64,000 bases of DNA from a bacterium (GTDB taxonomy: Bacteria; Patescibacteriota; Patescibacteriia; 2-12-FULL-60-25), in assembly GCA_021796435.1 (NCBI GenBank), contig JAJYXM010000016.1:1217580-1281579 (forward strand). The letters are read 5' to 3'. A program made the translations under genes and the position numbers. The first letter of the stretch is position 1. The number at the start of each line of letters is the position of its first letter. Shown here piece by piece: positions 42,342 through 51,137 of the stretch. Under the pieces are notes generated by a model. The model was given only the letters and a program-made list of their open reading frames with translations, searched no databases and was not told where the DNA came from.

Positions 42342-43157
42342 ATGAGCAGCACCGATCATCTGCAGGCGTTACGGCAACACGTGTGGCAGTACCATGGCGG
42401 AAACAAGAAAGTCCTAGGGCGGCTCTTCGCTCTACAGGAAGAGCTTGCGGGCAAAGCCGGACAGCTCGTGATGCTGATCGACCACCAGCGCACCTCGGGA
42501 TGGGTCAGCGAGTCGCCCGGATCATCCATAGCCGGTTGCATCACGCCGGATCACGTGGAGGAGAAGGTCGAGGCCGACCTGACCCTGGCCGTCCTGTCTG
42601 ACGTGGATCTGTGCGTCGGCTCAACCGAGAGCACAGGTCTCCGTACCGGCAAGTGCGTGACCGGCCGACCGCCACGAGGCAACATCGCTGTCCAGAATGG
42701 ACCGCTGAAGCTCACGGAAGACCAATACTGGTTGCTCTTCGGTTCTAGCGACGGTCTGGATGTGATCGACGACGGCTGCAAGCAGCGGGAACATCGGATA
42801 ATGGTCGTAGCCGGCAACGATGGCGTGCTTGACTGGATCAGGCGGTCCATGTCGCACATCATCCCACACCATGAGCGCCATGACTGGAGGGACTACATTG
42901 GCTACATGGTCGGAGCTCTTTCGCCCGGCATGCTATCACCCAGCATCCAAGAAATGACCGAACAGAGCCGAGAGAACTACCTGCGTCACCTCCGCTATCT
43001 GGATACGACGCTTCAGAAGCTCGGCGATGACGGAGGCGAGTTGGCCGCTTGCAACAGGATCAAGCTCCTACAGCTTCTTGGCCTAGCCGAAGCCAACGGT
43101 ATGGCACAGCACGAGTTGGTTTTGCACCTCAGACAGCACTACACCGTGCTCACCTGA
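42342..43157 (+). CDS. ORFan, tandem paralogue 2
   Basis: 271 residues, clearly homologous to the preceding protein over its length (LRQHVWQYHGGNKKVLGRLFA, LQEELAGKAGQLVM, LSDVDLCVGSTESTGLRTGK, MSHIIPHHERHDW) but diverged in sequence, so the duplication is not recent. Start set by GAGGTGA upstream. A separate promoter and terminator make it independent. Function unknown. Confidence 0.65.
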   Translation: MSSTDHLQALRQHVWQYHGGNKKVLGRLFALQEELAGKAGQLVMLIDHQRTSGWVSESPGSSIAGCITPDHVEEKVEADLTLAVLSDVDLCVGSTESTGLRTGKCVTGRPPRGNIAVQNGPLKLTEDQYWLLFGSSDGLDVIDDGCKQREHRIMVVAGNDGVLDWIRRSMSHIIPHHERHDWRDYIGYMVGALSPGMLSPSIQEMTEQSRENYLRHLRYLDTTLQKLGDDGGELAACNRIKLLQLLGLAEANGMAQHELVLHLRQHYTVLT

Positions 43158-43161
43158 ACTA

Positions 43162-43192
43162 GACCCCTTCGCAAATCCTCTGCGGAGGGGTC
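43162..43192 (+). terminator. terminator of tandem ORFan 2
   Basis: Same GACCCCTTCGCA/TGCGGAGGGGTC hairpin as after copy 1. Confidence 0.75.
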
Positions 43193-43358
43193 GCTGCGTA
43201 TTTGCCTTACCGCGACCAATGAGGCACCCTATCGGAACAAACATATGTCCCGTCAGAAATCCGGCGGGATCGAGAGATGGGCAAACTAGCCAGTCGAAGA
43301 CGGCTTGCGCCTCCCAAGATAAATTAACGAATCCCTAACTTATAACTTCTAACGGGAT

Positions 43359-44354
43359 ATGCCAGCAGAACTACTTTTTTCCGGCGTAAAGCCGACATCC
43401 ACACCTCATTTAGGTAATTACATCGGCGCCCTGAAGCAATGGGTGGAATTACAGCATCGTTATCGCTCCATCTTCTGTATCGTCGACCTGCACGCCATAA
43501 CGGTGCCGCAAGACCCCAAACAGATGCTCGAGCGGACGCTCGAGATTGCGGCGACGTATTTGGCCATCGGTCTCGATCCGAAGCGGAACATCATCTTCAT
43601 CCAAAGCGAAGTCCACGAACATGCCGAGCTCGGGTGGATCCTGGGGACGTTGGTCAAGATGAGCGAGCTGGAGCGCATGACGCAGTATAAGGACAAGGCT
43701 AAAGCCAAGGGCGAGAACGTAGGGGCAGGGCTCTTCAACTATCCATCGCTCATGGCGGCCGACATTTTGCTCTATGACACGACAGCAGTGCCGGTCGGCG
43801 AGGACCAGATGCAACACGTGGAACTAACAAGGACCATCGCACGTCGGTTCAACACGACTTTCGGCGAGACTTTCGTGGTCCCGCAATCCCTGGTGCAGAA
43901 AGTCGGCGCGCGCATCATGAGCCTGCAGGATCCGACCAAGAAGATGAGCAAAAGCGATGAATCCGCCTTAGCTACCATCATGCTGAACGATGCGCCGGAC
44001 GTGATACGCAAGAAGATATCGCGGGCGGTGACGGATTCGGGCACTGGGATCTCGTATGACGCGATCGAACACCCAGCCATCTCCAATCTGCTGACGATAT
44101 TCCATCATGCGACCGGTAAACCAATCAAAGAGATCGAAGATGAATTCGCCGGCAAAGGCTATGCTGAATTCAAGCAGGCCCTGGCCGAAGCCGTAGTCGA
44201 GATGCTGACGCCGATCCAAAACAAGCTGAACGAATTCAAGCAAGATCCGGGAGAGCTCATGAAGGTCTTGGACGAGGGACGCGATAAAGCACAAGAGATC
44301 GCGGCCGCCAAACTGAAGATCGTCAAAGAAAGGGTAGGCCTGGGGAGAGTCTAG
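43359..44354 (+). CDS. trpS: tryptophanyl-tRNA synthetase
   Basis: 331 residues, the usual length for bacterial TrpRS. The class I signature is FSGVKPTSTPHLGNYIGAL (HIGH-like) near the N-terminus and KKMSKSD in the middle, with AADILLYDTTAVPVGEDQMQH as the tryptophan-binding segment. It charges tRNA-Trp. The upstream stretch 43193-43358 shows no T-box or peptide leader that I can recognise. Confidence 0.97.
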   Translation: MPAELLFSGVKPTSTPHLGNYIGALKQWVELQHRYRSIFCIVDLHAITVPQDPKQMLERTLEIAATYLAIGLDPKRNIIFIQSEVHEHAELGWILGTLVKMSELERMTQYKDKAKAKGENVGAGLFNYPSLMAADILLYDTTAVPVGEDQMQHVELTRTIARRFNTTFGETFVVPQSLVQKVGARIMSLQDPTKKMSKSDESALATIMLNDAPDVIRKKISRAVTDSGTGISYDAIEHPAISNLLTIFHHATGKPIKEIEDEFAGKGYAEFKQALAEAVVEMLTPIQNKLNEFKQDPGELMKVLDEGRDKAQEIAAAKLKIVKERVGLGRV

Positions 44355-44402
44355 GCTCCTGTGCTATAATCATTCAGCATTAAGTCATAATCATACGATC
44401 CT

Positions 44403-44582
44403 ATGAAGACGATAGCGTGCAAAGATATGGGCATGGCTTGCGATTTCGTGGCCAAAGCCGATACTCAAGAAGAAGTCTTGATGAAGCTCGCAGAACACGG
44501 CAAAGAGGTGCATAACATGACCGACGCGGACATGACGCCAGAGCTCAAGGAGATGGCGATTGCCAGCATCAAGGAAGAGTAG
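44403..44582 (+). CDS. DUF1059 small protein, second copy
   Basis: 59 residues beginning MKTIACKDMGMACDFVAKA, with the paired Cys of DUF1059 and a short C-terminal helix. It is a homologue of the 11464-11649 protein. TATAAT sits at 44364-44369, so it probably has its own promoter; a strong terminator follows. Confidence 0.85.
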   Translation: MKTIACKDMGMACDFVAKADTQEEVLMKLAEHGKEVHNMTDADMTPELKEMAIASIKEE

Positions 44583-44608
44583 AATTTTCAAAAAAGGTAA
44601 GATGAAAA

Positions 44609-44633
44609 CGCCCCGGTTACCCGGGGTGTTTTT
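44609..44633 (+). terminator. terminator of the second DUF1059 gene
   Basis: ACGCCCCGG/CCGGGGTGT with loop TTAC and T6; likely also used by the convergent cyclase gene. Confidence 0.85.
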
Positions 44634-44637
44634 TGTT

Positions 44638-44700
44638 CAGATCCCGGGTCACCGCGCCCGCCATGCAAGCAAGGCGTTGCGGACGGGAGCCCGGGATGAC
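44638..44700. repeat. palindrome family 1 nested inside a REP-like repeat
   Basis: Outer arms AGATCCCGGGTCA and CCCGGGATGACC are interrupted by a family 1 palindrome (44652-44686, CGCCCGCC...GGACGGG; opposite orientation to the copies at 1031 and 61198). Confidence 0.65.
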
Positions 44701-44714
44701 CGCATCATACGCGG

Positions 44715-46715
44715 TCACTTCTTAGTATAGACCCAAGTCCCAACCCAATCGGCAGGCGGCGGTTCGGAGATGAAATGATCGCAGCGGTCCTTCAGGTTCT
44801 GAGTCGGGAAATCTTCGGGAGAGACGGCGAGGACTGCATCGCAAGACGATTTTGCGCCGGAAAAATCTCGCTCGAAATATTTCTCCAACGCACTTTCGAA
44901 ATCCTGCGCCAGTTTTTTCTGCTCGGCAGTCGCCGCATGCACTTCGACGATAGCTTCGTATATGACGACCGGTTCCTTCTTTCCTTTGACCGCAACCTTG
45001 TCCAGCTTGCGGCACAGGATGTTGCCGTCCAGCTCCTGTTTGGTGGCTTCGGTCAAGATGACGCCGACTTTGTACTGGCGAGTCAGCGCCTCGAGACGCG
45101 AACCAAGGTTCACATTGTCGCCGATGACCGTATAATCGAAACGCATGTCGCCGCCTACGTTGCCGACGACCATATCGCCGGTGTTTATCCCGACGCCGAT
45201 GCGGATCTCGACGTCGCCGAAGTCCTTGTTGATGTTCATCTGATCCAAGACGCTCTGCATCTTGAGCGCGGTACGTACGGCGCATTCGGCGTGATGTGGT
45301 TGTTCTAGCGGAGCGTTCCAGAAGGCCATGACGGCGTCACCGATGTATTTATCCAGCACACCGCGTTCCTCGAAGACGATCTCAGTCATACGGTTCAGGT
45401 AGCGGTTCAAGAGCTCGACCAGCTTTTCCGGACTTAGACCTTCGGAGATCGAAGTGAAGCCGCAGATATCGGAGAACAACACGCTCATGCGCTTGCGCTC
45501 TCCGCCGAGTTTGAGCTTCCCTGGGTCGGCCAGGATGGAATCCACCACCGATTTGGAGACGTATTGCGAGAACGCTTGCTTGAGCTGCTTCTTCTCGCGT
45601 TCGGCGGAGATCTTGCGCTCCAGGGTGACAGCGGCGTAAGCCAACACCATGACGACAGTCGGCCATAATATGCCGTAGATCCAACCGCGATCGAACAGGA
45701 TAAGGCTGGCTACCAGGACGATTATCCAGATCAGGACAGTCAACGGAAGGTTCCATTTGGCACGTAGTTTCCAGACCAATAGGCCGACCAGAAGCCCGAG
45801 CAGGACCAAGACCGCGGCTTGTGCGGATGACGGGACAGCGGAAAGCCAATGACGATCGAGCAGAGTGTCGAGGATGTTGGCGTGGACCTCTACGCCTGGC
45901 ATGGGCAAACCGAATGATGTCGGGACGAGCAGATTGTCATGCAGGTCATAAGCGGTCGCACCGACGAAGACGATCGCGCCCTTCAGAGGAGTCAAGTCGC
46001 GCGTACCCTGCAGTACATCGACAGCGGAGAAGGTCTGACGCTTATAGGCGCTTCCCGGCGCTCCGGCGAAGCTGATCATCATGCGGCCTAAAGGATCGAC
46101 GCGTGCGGCTTTAAGCAAAGACGGTTGGCCGATCACCTCAAGTATCTGCGCCTCGAAAGACGGCACGATCTTTCCGTCAGGACCGCTGACCGAAAGCGAG
46201 ACGCGGCGGAAGATGTTATCCGTGTCGGGTGGCGAGTTCACATGTCCGGATGCGGCTGCGGCGGATCCGATCGAAGGGATCGAAGAGACGACTTTCTGCG
46301 GGTCATAAGTGACCTGTCCGCGGCTGATGATGAACTGCATCTCGATAGGCAGGACGACATTACCCGCGGCTTTGATGGAATCAGCCAGGGCTTGATCATC
46401 TTTCTCGACCGACGGCTCGGGGAAATTCACGTCGTAAGCGATGACACGGGCACCGGCCTCCTTAAGCTTATCGATCAGCTCCGCGTGTACGGAACGCGGC
46501 CAGGGCCAGCGTCCGATCTGGGTCAACGACGTGTCGTCTATGCTGACGATATAGATCCGCGGATCCACTTGATGCGGCAGATACAGCAGGTCGGACAGAC
46601 GGTTATCCCATGAGCCGAAGACGCCCGAAAGATACGCGAGCGCCGCGACTAAACCGACGGCTCCTCCCACGAGCAAGGCGCGCCATGATCTGATGTCTTT
46701 CTTCATATTCTTCAT
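44715..46715 (-). CDS. adenylate/guanylate cyclase with CHASE2 sensor domain
   Basis: 666 residues. One N-terminal membrane segment, an extracytoplasmic CHASE2 domain (DPRIYIVSIDDTSLTQIGRWPWPRSVHAELI, KGAIVFVGATAYDLHD), three membrane segments (about 300-370) and a cytoplasmic class III cyclase domain: SVLFSDICGFTSIS supplies the first metal Asp, LDKYIGDAVMAFWNAP the second, and FDYTVIGDNVNLGSRLE follows. The product (cAMP or cGMP) cannot be settled by eye. Its start overlaps the stop of the FecR protein by 4 bp (ATGA), so the two are translationally coupled. Confidence 0.9.
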   Translation of the reverse strand: MKNMKKDIRSWRALLVGGAVGLVAALAYLSGVFGSWDNRLSDLLYLPHQVDPRIYIVSIDDTSLTQIGRWPWPRSVHAELIDKLKEAGARVIAYDVNFPEPSVEKDDQALADSIKAAGNVVLPIEMQFIISRGQVTYDPQKVVSSIPSIGSAAAASGHVNSPPDTDNIFRRVSLSVSGPDGKIVPSFEAQILEVIGQPSLLKAARVDPLGRMMISFAGAPGSAYKRQTFSAVDVLQGTRDLTPLKGAIVFVGATAYDLHDNLLVPTSFGLPMPGVEVHANILDTLLDRHWLSAVPSSAQAAVLVLLGLLVGLLVWKLRAKWNLPLTVLIWIIVLVASLILFDRGWIYGILWPTVVMVLAYAAVTLERKISAEREKKQLKQAFSQYVSKSVVDSILADPGKLKLGGERKRMSVLFSDICGFTSISEGLSPEKLVELLNRYLNRMTEIVFEERGVLDKYIGDAVMAFWNAPLEQPHHAECAVRTALKMQSVLDQMNINKDFGDVEIRIGVGINTGDMVVGNVGGDMRFDYTVIGDNVNLGSRLEALTRQYKVGVILTEATKQELDGNILCRKLDKVAVKGKKEPVVIYEAIVEVHAATAEQKKLAQDFESALEKYFERDFSGAKSSCDAVLAVSPEDFPTQNLKDRCDHFISEPPPADWVGTWVYTKK

Positions 46716-48700
46716 CTGCCTGAGATCTGGAAGTCGATGTATGCCCCGACCTCGACCGTGCCTTCGCGGTATTTGCCGATGACGCGCAGTTGTCCGACGG
46801 CGTCTTTGCCGGCATACAGCACATTGTTCACGACGTAACCCAGGATGTTGTTGGAGGTGGTGAAGGACGTGCTGACGGTGACGTCTTTGGTGGAATCGTC
46901 GGAATAGACGGCCAAGGCATGCAAGACCGCACTTTCGCCGGGTCCGAGGGTGCCCGTGGATTCGGCGGTCATCTTAAGCGATTTCAGGACGACCGGCACC
47001 GCTTTAACCTCCAGCTTTATCTCGGCGTCATAGACCTCATCCGCCTGCTTGAATTCCGCCCGCAATGTGACAGGACCGGCTACCGTAGATTCGAAGACAG
47101 GACCGTTGATCGTGCCGGCTCCGGTCAGGCTGAAGATCGAGTTGGCTGTCACATCGACGGTGCTACCGTCAGCCTTGGTCGCCTTCACGCTCAATGCGAC
47201 CTTATCGCCGACGAAAGGCGAACCGGGACGGGCTGATAGGATGATGTTCTCGTAAGATGTGCTGGTGCTCTCCATGGCTTCCGGCGTCGAAGATGCACTC
47301 AAGAAATCGGTCGTCGAAGTGGTGTCGCCGGAAGACATCTCGGTGACCGGAGGGCTGATGGCTGTAGCGAGTTTGATGCGCAAAGCTGCCTCGCGCGCCT
47401 TGATCACGCCCAGACGGCCGCGCAAAGCCGAGACTTTTGCGGGATCCGCGGTTTCAGGCAGACGGTCGATATCGCGCTCCGCATTGGCTATGCCTTGCCG
47501 CGCCGCATCCAACGCATCCTTGGCTTCGTCCAACGACATCTGTCCGATGAGGACTATGGCTTCGTCCAAACGCGCATCCATGGCGCGCATCCTGGCGTAG
47601 ATGCCGTCGGCGTCATCGTTGATGGACAGGCCGACTTCCATATCCTCGATCTTCTGTTTGAGCCGATAGTAGGGAGACGACGGCCCGACGTCACGCAGCA
47701 GATCCGACATGCCGAAGAGCGCGCGCCGCAAGGGTCGGCCAAAAGTCTCTGCGGCAGGCCCGCGCAAACGTGAGTTGATGTCCTGCTCAAGTACGGTCAA
47801 GGTCGAGAAAGCGGCTCCGGAGCGGTTTCGCTCTATCAAGCGCTTGATGCCATACAACCTACGCTCGACATAAGCCGCGTAAAGCTGCGGAGCCTTTTCG
47901 GCGTCAAGCTTGAGATGCAGGTTCTCGGAAAGCCTGTACAGACCATCCAATGGTCCGCCCGGCAAAGCTCCGCCCATGTCGATAAGACGCTGCTCCTGCT
48001 GCTCGGCCGCGCTTTTGGCGAAGGCGTTATCCAGGTTGATGTTGTTGTGATGCCAATCCGAATCATCCTGGTCGTCCGCCGTCACCTGAATTCCGGATAT
48101 CTTCCCTGCTGAGTCGAATTTAGCGTTGAAACCTTCGCTGACGACCGTCGGCGCGGAGGCGCCATCTTGCCCGGGCGAGGGACCGACTTCCACGGCAGAT
48201 TCCCAGACGACTAGTTCGCTGCCGGATGGCGTCTTGGCCAGTTCGAAAGTCGTCCCGCGGACAGTCGCCGCGACCTGGTTGACGGTCACGGAATATGAAT
48301 CCTCGAGTTCCGCAAGATGCAGGATACGCGACCAGACGCGGCCCAACTCCAGCTTAAGATCGATTTTCGTCGGTCGGCTGCCGTCAGACGCATGATCGAT
48401 GCCCTGCAAGACGAGCTCCGATTGCGGTGCGAGTCGAGCTTCGGCTTGGCCAAAAAAAACGATCGTCGCCATACCTTGCCCATCCGTCTTCACGTGGTCA
48501 CCTGGCGACAGCGTCGCGTTATCCTCGGCATCGGACCAGTCGGAAGATCCGTTCCGCATGACTTGGACGCCAGGATTCTGGATTTTCAGTCCGATCGAAC
48601 CGTTATCCTGTATGTTGATATTGCCCCAAGACCAGAACCACCAACCAAGACCTCCGACCAGCAACAGGCAAAATAAGACGATAAAACCCCATTTACGCAT
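46712..48700 (-). CDS. FecR-domain membrane protein coupled to the CHASE2 cyclase
   Basis: 662 residues. One membrane segment (about 5-25), then a FecR domain at about 45-190: LSPGDHVKTDGQGMATIVFFG, GRVWSRI and VNQVAATVRGTTFEL. A long helical region follows (about 230-450), and two C-terminal Ig-like domains (SARPGSPFVGDKVALSVKAT, SLKMTAESTGTLGPGESAVL). FecR domains relay extracellular signals. In many bacteria FecR and CHASE2-cyclase genes are neighbours, so this protein probably acts as sensor or partner of the cyclase. Confidence 0.85.
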   Translation of the reverse strand: MRKWGFIVLFCLLLVGGLGWWFWSWGNINIQDNGSIGLKIQNPGVQVMRNGSSDWSDAEDNATLSPGDHVKTDGQGMATIVFFGQAEARLAPQSELVLQGIDHASDGSRPTKIDLKLELGRVWSRILHLAELEDSYSVTVNQVAATVRGTTFELAKTPSGSELVVWESAVEVGPSPGQDGASAPTVVSEGFNAKFDSAGKISGIQVTADDQDDSDWHHNNINLDNAFAKSAAEQQEQRLIDMGGALPGGPLDGLYRLSENLHLKLDAEKAPQLYAAYVERRLYGIKRLIERNRSGAAFSTLTVLEQDINSRLRGPAAETFGRPLRRALFGMSDLLRDVGPSSPYYRLKQKIEDMEVGLSINDDADGIYARMRAMDARLDEAIVLIGQMSLDEAKDALDAARQGIANAERDIDRLPETADPAKVSALRGRLGVIKAREAALRIKLATAISPPVTEMSSGDTTSTTDFLSASSTPEAMESTSTSYENIILSARPGSPFVGDKVALSVKATKADGSTVDVTANSIFSLTGAGTINGPVFESTVAGPVTLRAEFKQADEVYDAEIKLEVKAVPVVLKSLKMTAESTGTLGPGESAVLHALAVYSDDSTKDVTVSTSFTTSNNILGYVVNNVLYAGKDAVGQLRVIGKYREGTVEVGAYIDFQISGR

Positions 48701-48730
48701 AATTTAATCAAGAATAGCACGATAAAACCA

Positions 48731-48759
48731 TTGACAAAAGCGGCTTTTGCTGCTATATT
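48731..48759 (+). promoter_or_regulatory. promoter of rnpB
   Basis: TTGACA (48731-48736), 17-bp spacer, TATATT (48754-48759); the RNA would start near 48766. Confidence 0.75.
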
Positions 48760-49310
48760 CCGCGTGTTCGAGCTGGACAGATGATCGCTTCCGAAACGCT
48801 GAAAAGCGAATCGGGGGAGGAAAGTCCGAACACCGAGGCGATAGCAATATCGCCGGAAAGCGAGAGCCGCTAACGGCGGCCGGGATATAGCGGAACAGAC
48901 AATGTCATCGTATCGAACCGCTTCAAATCGGCGAGATGCGCCCAAAGCCTTTCCGTAAACCCAGGGAAAGTGTCCCTTCAAAGGGATGATGCGGATCCTT
49001 CGGGATGCGCATCGCCACAGAGACGATACTAGTCAGCGCTTCGCGCTGGGAATTACAAATGACGAATGCCAAATGACGAATTGGCCCGTAGGATGGAATT
49101 CCTTGAGCGGAGTGCTGGCAAAAGGTGAAAAGTGAAACGATGTGGTTCGACGCAAGTCGACTGCTACGCTTCTCCGCTGCTGGTGACAGCAGTGCGTGGT
49201 AAACCCTCTCTGGCGCAAGAGCAAGATCCGAACCTCGGCTTCGGCCGGGGCGAGGAACTGGTAGCTCGCTTGAGCCGTGCAGCAATGCACGTGCCAGATA
49301 GATGATCATC

Positions 49311-49621
49311 CCCCCACACCTTTCAGGCTTTTTGGGATAAACTAGATGCATGTACTACTTCTACATCCTAAAAAGTTTAAAAGATGGCGAACTTTACATG
49401 GGCTATACTAATGACCTCAAGAGACGCTTTCAGGAACATCAGAATGGCTATCCGATTCCACCAAACATAGGAGACCATTCAAACTAGCTTACTATGAAGC
49501 GTAGGTCTCAAAAAAGGATGCAATGGCCCGTGAAAAAAGCTTGAAACTGCGCGCAAAAGCGTTAAGCGTATTGAAACGCAGAATAGCGAACAGCGTACAA
49601 GAAGCCTGAAACGTGTGGGGG
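49311..49621 (+). repeat. extended P19-like stem carrying the insertion
   Basis: CCCCCACAC (49311-49319) pairs with GTGTGGGGG (49613-49621), and next to it TTTCAGGCTT (49321-49330) pairs with AAGCCTGAAA (49602-49611), separated by a C/C mismatch. Confidence 0.8.
49350..49608 (+). pseudogene. GIY-YIG endonuclease relic inside rnpB
   Basis: From the ATG at 49350: MYYFYILKSLKDGELYMGYT then NDLKRRFQEHQNG, the GIY-YIG core. The frame then shifts; the next frame continues STKHRRPFKLAYYEA, a TAG, then VSKKDAMAREKSLKLRAKAL and VLKRRIANSVQEA to a TGA at 49606-49608 within the 3' stem. At least one frameshift and one internal stop make it a pseudogene. As in the tRNA-Phe locus, the ORF fills the insertion almost completely. 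Confidence 0.8.
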
Positions 49622-49653
49622 ACAAAATTCGGCTTATCGTCCAGCTCCGACAT

Positions 49654-49680
49654 AAAATCCCGATACAAATCGGGATTTTA
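49654..49680 (+). terminator. terminator of rnpB
   Basis: TAAAATCCCGAT/ATCGGGATTTTA with loop ACAA, just after P1. Confidence 0.85.
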
Positions 49681-49701
49681 TGTTATTATTTAGCCAACAT
49701 T

Positions 49702-51135
49702 ATGCGTATCCGCCGTTTGGACCTGACTTTCACCGCCTTGCTTCTGCCGCTCGACGCTTTGGCCCTATATGCTGCAGCGATTTCGGCTTATGCGCTGCGC
49801 TTTTCGCGTTTCGTGACGGAGGTCAGGCCTATATTGCAGGACGTGGATTTCGCGAATTACATCTCCACGGCTTCGCTCTTTGTCTTGATCTGGATATTGA
49901 TCTTCGCTTTAGCCGGCCTCTACTCCCCTCACCCGCGCAAAGCCTGGAACGAGCTGGGTCGGATAATCGTGTCTTGTGGAGCCGGTACCATGATCGTGAT
50001 CGCGACGGTCTTTTTCCGCCGCGAGATAACGACCTCACGTTTCATCGTGTTGGCAGTACTGGCCTTCTCCATCCTGTACGTCCTGATCGGCAGACTCTTT
50101 TTGCGGACCATGCGCCACCTGTTGCTGAACATGCGCGTAGGCCACCGTCTGTTCGTAGTCATCGGTTCGTCTTCAGCCGCGAATGACATCACTAAGGCAT
50201 ATAAGGACAAACCGGTACTCGGCTTGACCATCGTCAAACAGTTCAAGACTTGGAACAGCGAGGCGCAAAAAACGATATCGAACCTGAAAGCCAAAGACGG
50301 CTTGGACGGCATCATCCTGGCGGATCCGGAGATGGATAAACAGGATGCGCTCGGGCTCATCGCATTCGCGGACGAAAACCATCTGACGTTCCGTTATCTT
50401 GCGGATCTCTTCGCGGCTAAGTTCACCAACATCGAAGTGACGACCGACTCCGGCTTGCCGGTGATCGAAGTCAAGCGAACGCCGCTGGACGGATGGGGCC
50501 GCATCGCCAAACGCGCTTTCGACATCATCTTCGCCATCTTTTTCCTGATACTTTTTTCGCCGATAATTTTAATCGCCTTCCTGGCATTGACGATAGAAGA
50601 TGGGCTACCGGTATTCTTCCAGCAAGAACGTGTAGGCGAGGGCGGACGGATCTTCAAGCTCTACAAGCTGCGCAGCATGTGGCGTAAGTACTGTATCGGA
50701 CCTCAATTCAAACAAGGCGCAGAGAGCAGGCTCGCGCTTGAGAAGGAACTCATCAAACAGAAAAACATCAAGACCGGTCCGGTCTACAAGATCGCCGATG
50801 ACCCGCGTATCACTCCGATCGGCAACTTCATCCGGCGCTGGTCTATAGACGAATTACCGCAGTTCTGGAACGTGCTAAAAGGCGACATGTCTCTCGTCGG
50901 GCCGCGACCGCACCTGCCGCGCGAAGTCGCAGGCTATAAGCCGCATCAGCGACGCGTGTTCGCGATCCGTCCGGGAATCACCGGCATGGCGCAGATATCA
51001 GGCCGGAGCGACTTGGAATTCGAGGATGAGGTGAGGTTGGATGCGTGGTATATCGAGAATTGGTCGTTGTGGTTGGACGTATATATCGTGCTCAAGACGC
51101 CCTTCGCGGTGTTGTATCGGAAGGGAGCATATTGA
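49702..51135 (+). CDS. undecaprenyl-phosphate sugar transferase (polyprenyl glycosylphosphotransferase)
   Basis: 477 residues from the ATG at 49702; the upstream extension runs through rnpB. Four or five N-terminal membrane segments, a CoA-binding-like domain and a C-terminal bacterial sugar transferase domain: KRAFDIIFAIFFLILFSP, QQERVGEGGRIFKLYKLRSM, RRWSIDELPQFWNVLKGDMS and GPRPHLPREV. It transfers a sugar phosphate from UDP-sugar to the lipid carrier as the first step of surface polysaccharide synthesis, in line with the glycosyltransferases at 55.2-57.5 kb. Its 3' end is repeated after the following ORFans. Confidence 0.93.
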   Translation: MRIRRLDLTFTALLLPLDALALYAAAISAYALRFSRFVTEVRPILQDVDFANYISTASLFVLIWILIFALAGLYSPHPRKAWNELGRIIVSCGAGTMIVIATVFFRREITTSRFIVLAVLAFSILYVLIGRLFLRTMRHLLLNMRVGHRLFVVIGSSSAANDITKAYKDKPVLGLTIVKQFKTWNSEAQKTISNLKAKDGLDGIILADPEMDKQDALGLIAFADENHLTFRYLADLFAAKFTNIEVTTDSGLPVIEVKRTPLDGWGRIAKRAFDIIFAIFFLILFSPIILIAFLALTIEDGLPVFFQQERVGEGGRIFKLYKLRSMWRKYCIGPQFKQGAESRLALEKELIKQKNIKTGPVYKIADDPRITPIGNFIRRWSIDELPQFWNVLKGDMSLVGPRPHLPREVAGYKPHQRRVFAIRPGITGMAQISGRSDLEFEDEVRLDAWYIENWSLWLDVYIVLKTPFAVLYRKGAY

Positions 51136-51136
51136 A
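51072..51136 (+). repeat. sugar-transferase 3'-end repeat, R1 (original)
   Basis: The last 64 coding nt plus one base; copies at 52441 (shorter, R2) and 54292 (R3). Confidence 0.9.
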
Positions 51137-51137
51137 T

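Larger units (their letters stand above)
48766..49650 (+). ncRNA. rnpB: RNase P RNA, interrupted near its 3' end by a GIY-YIG-containing insertion
   Basis: The P1 helix closes with GAGCTGGAC (48770-48778) and GTCCAGCTC (49639-49647). Conserved elements appear in order: GGGGGAGGAAAGTCCGAAC, CACAG near 49017, GGTGAAAAGTGAAACG, CCAGATAGATGATCAT and the 3' ACAAAATTCGGCTTAT. Between the last two, where class A RNase P RNAs may have helix P19, a 23-bp-class extended stem encloses about 260 nt holding a GIY-YIG relic. Without the insertion the RNA would be about 600 nt. Whether the insertion stays in the mature RNA is unknown. Confidence 0.9.

Noticed and set aside
43193..43358. T-box leader before trpS
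   Set aside because: No T-box consensus or antiterminator/terminator pair is visible.
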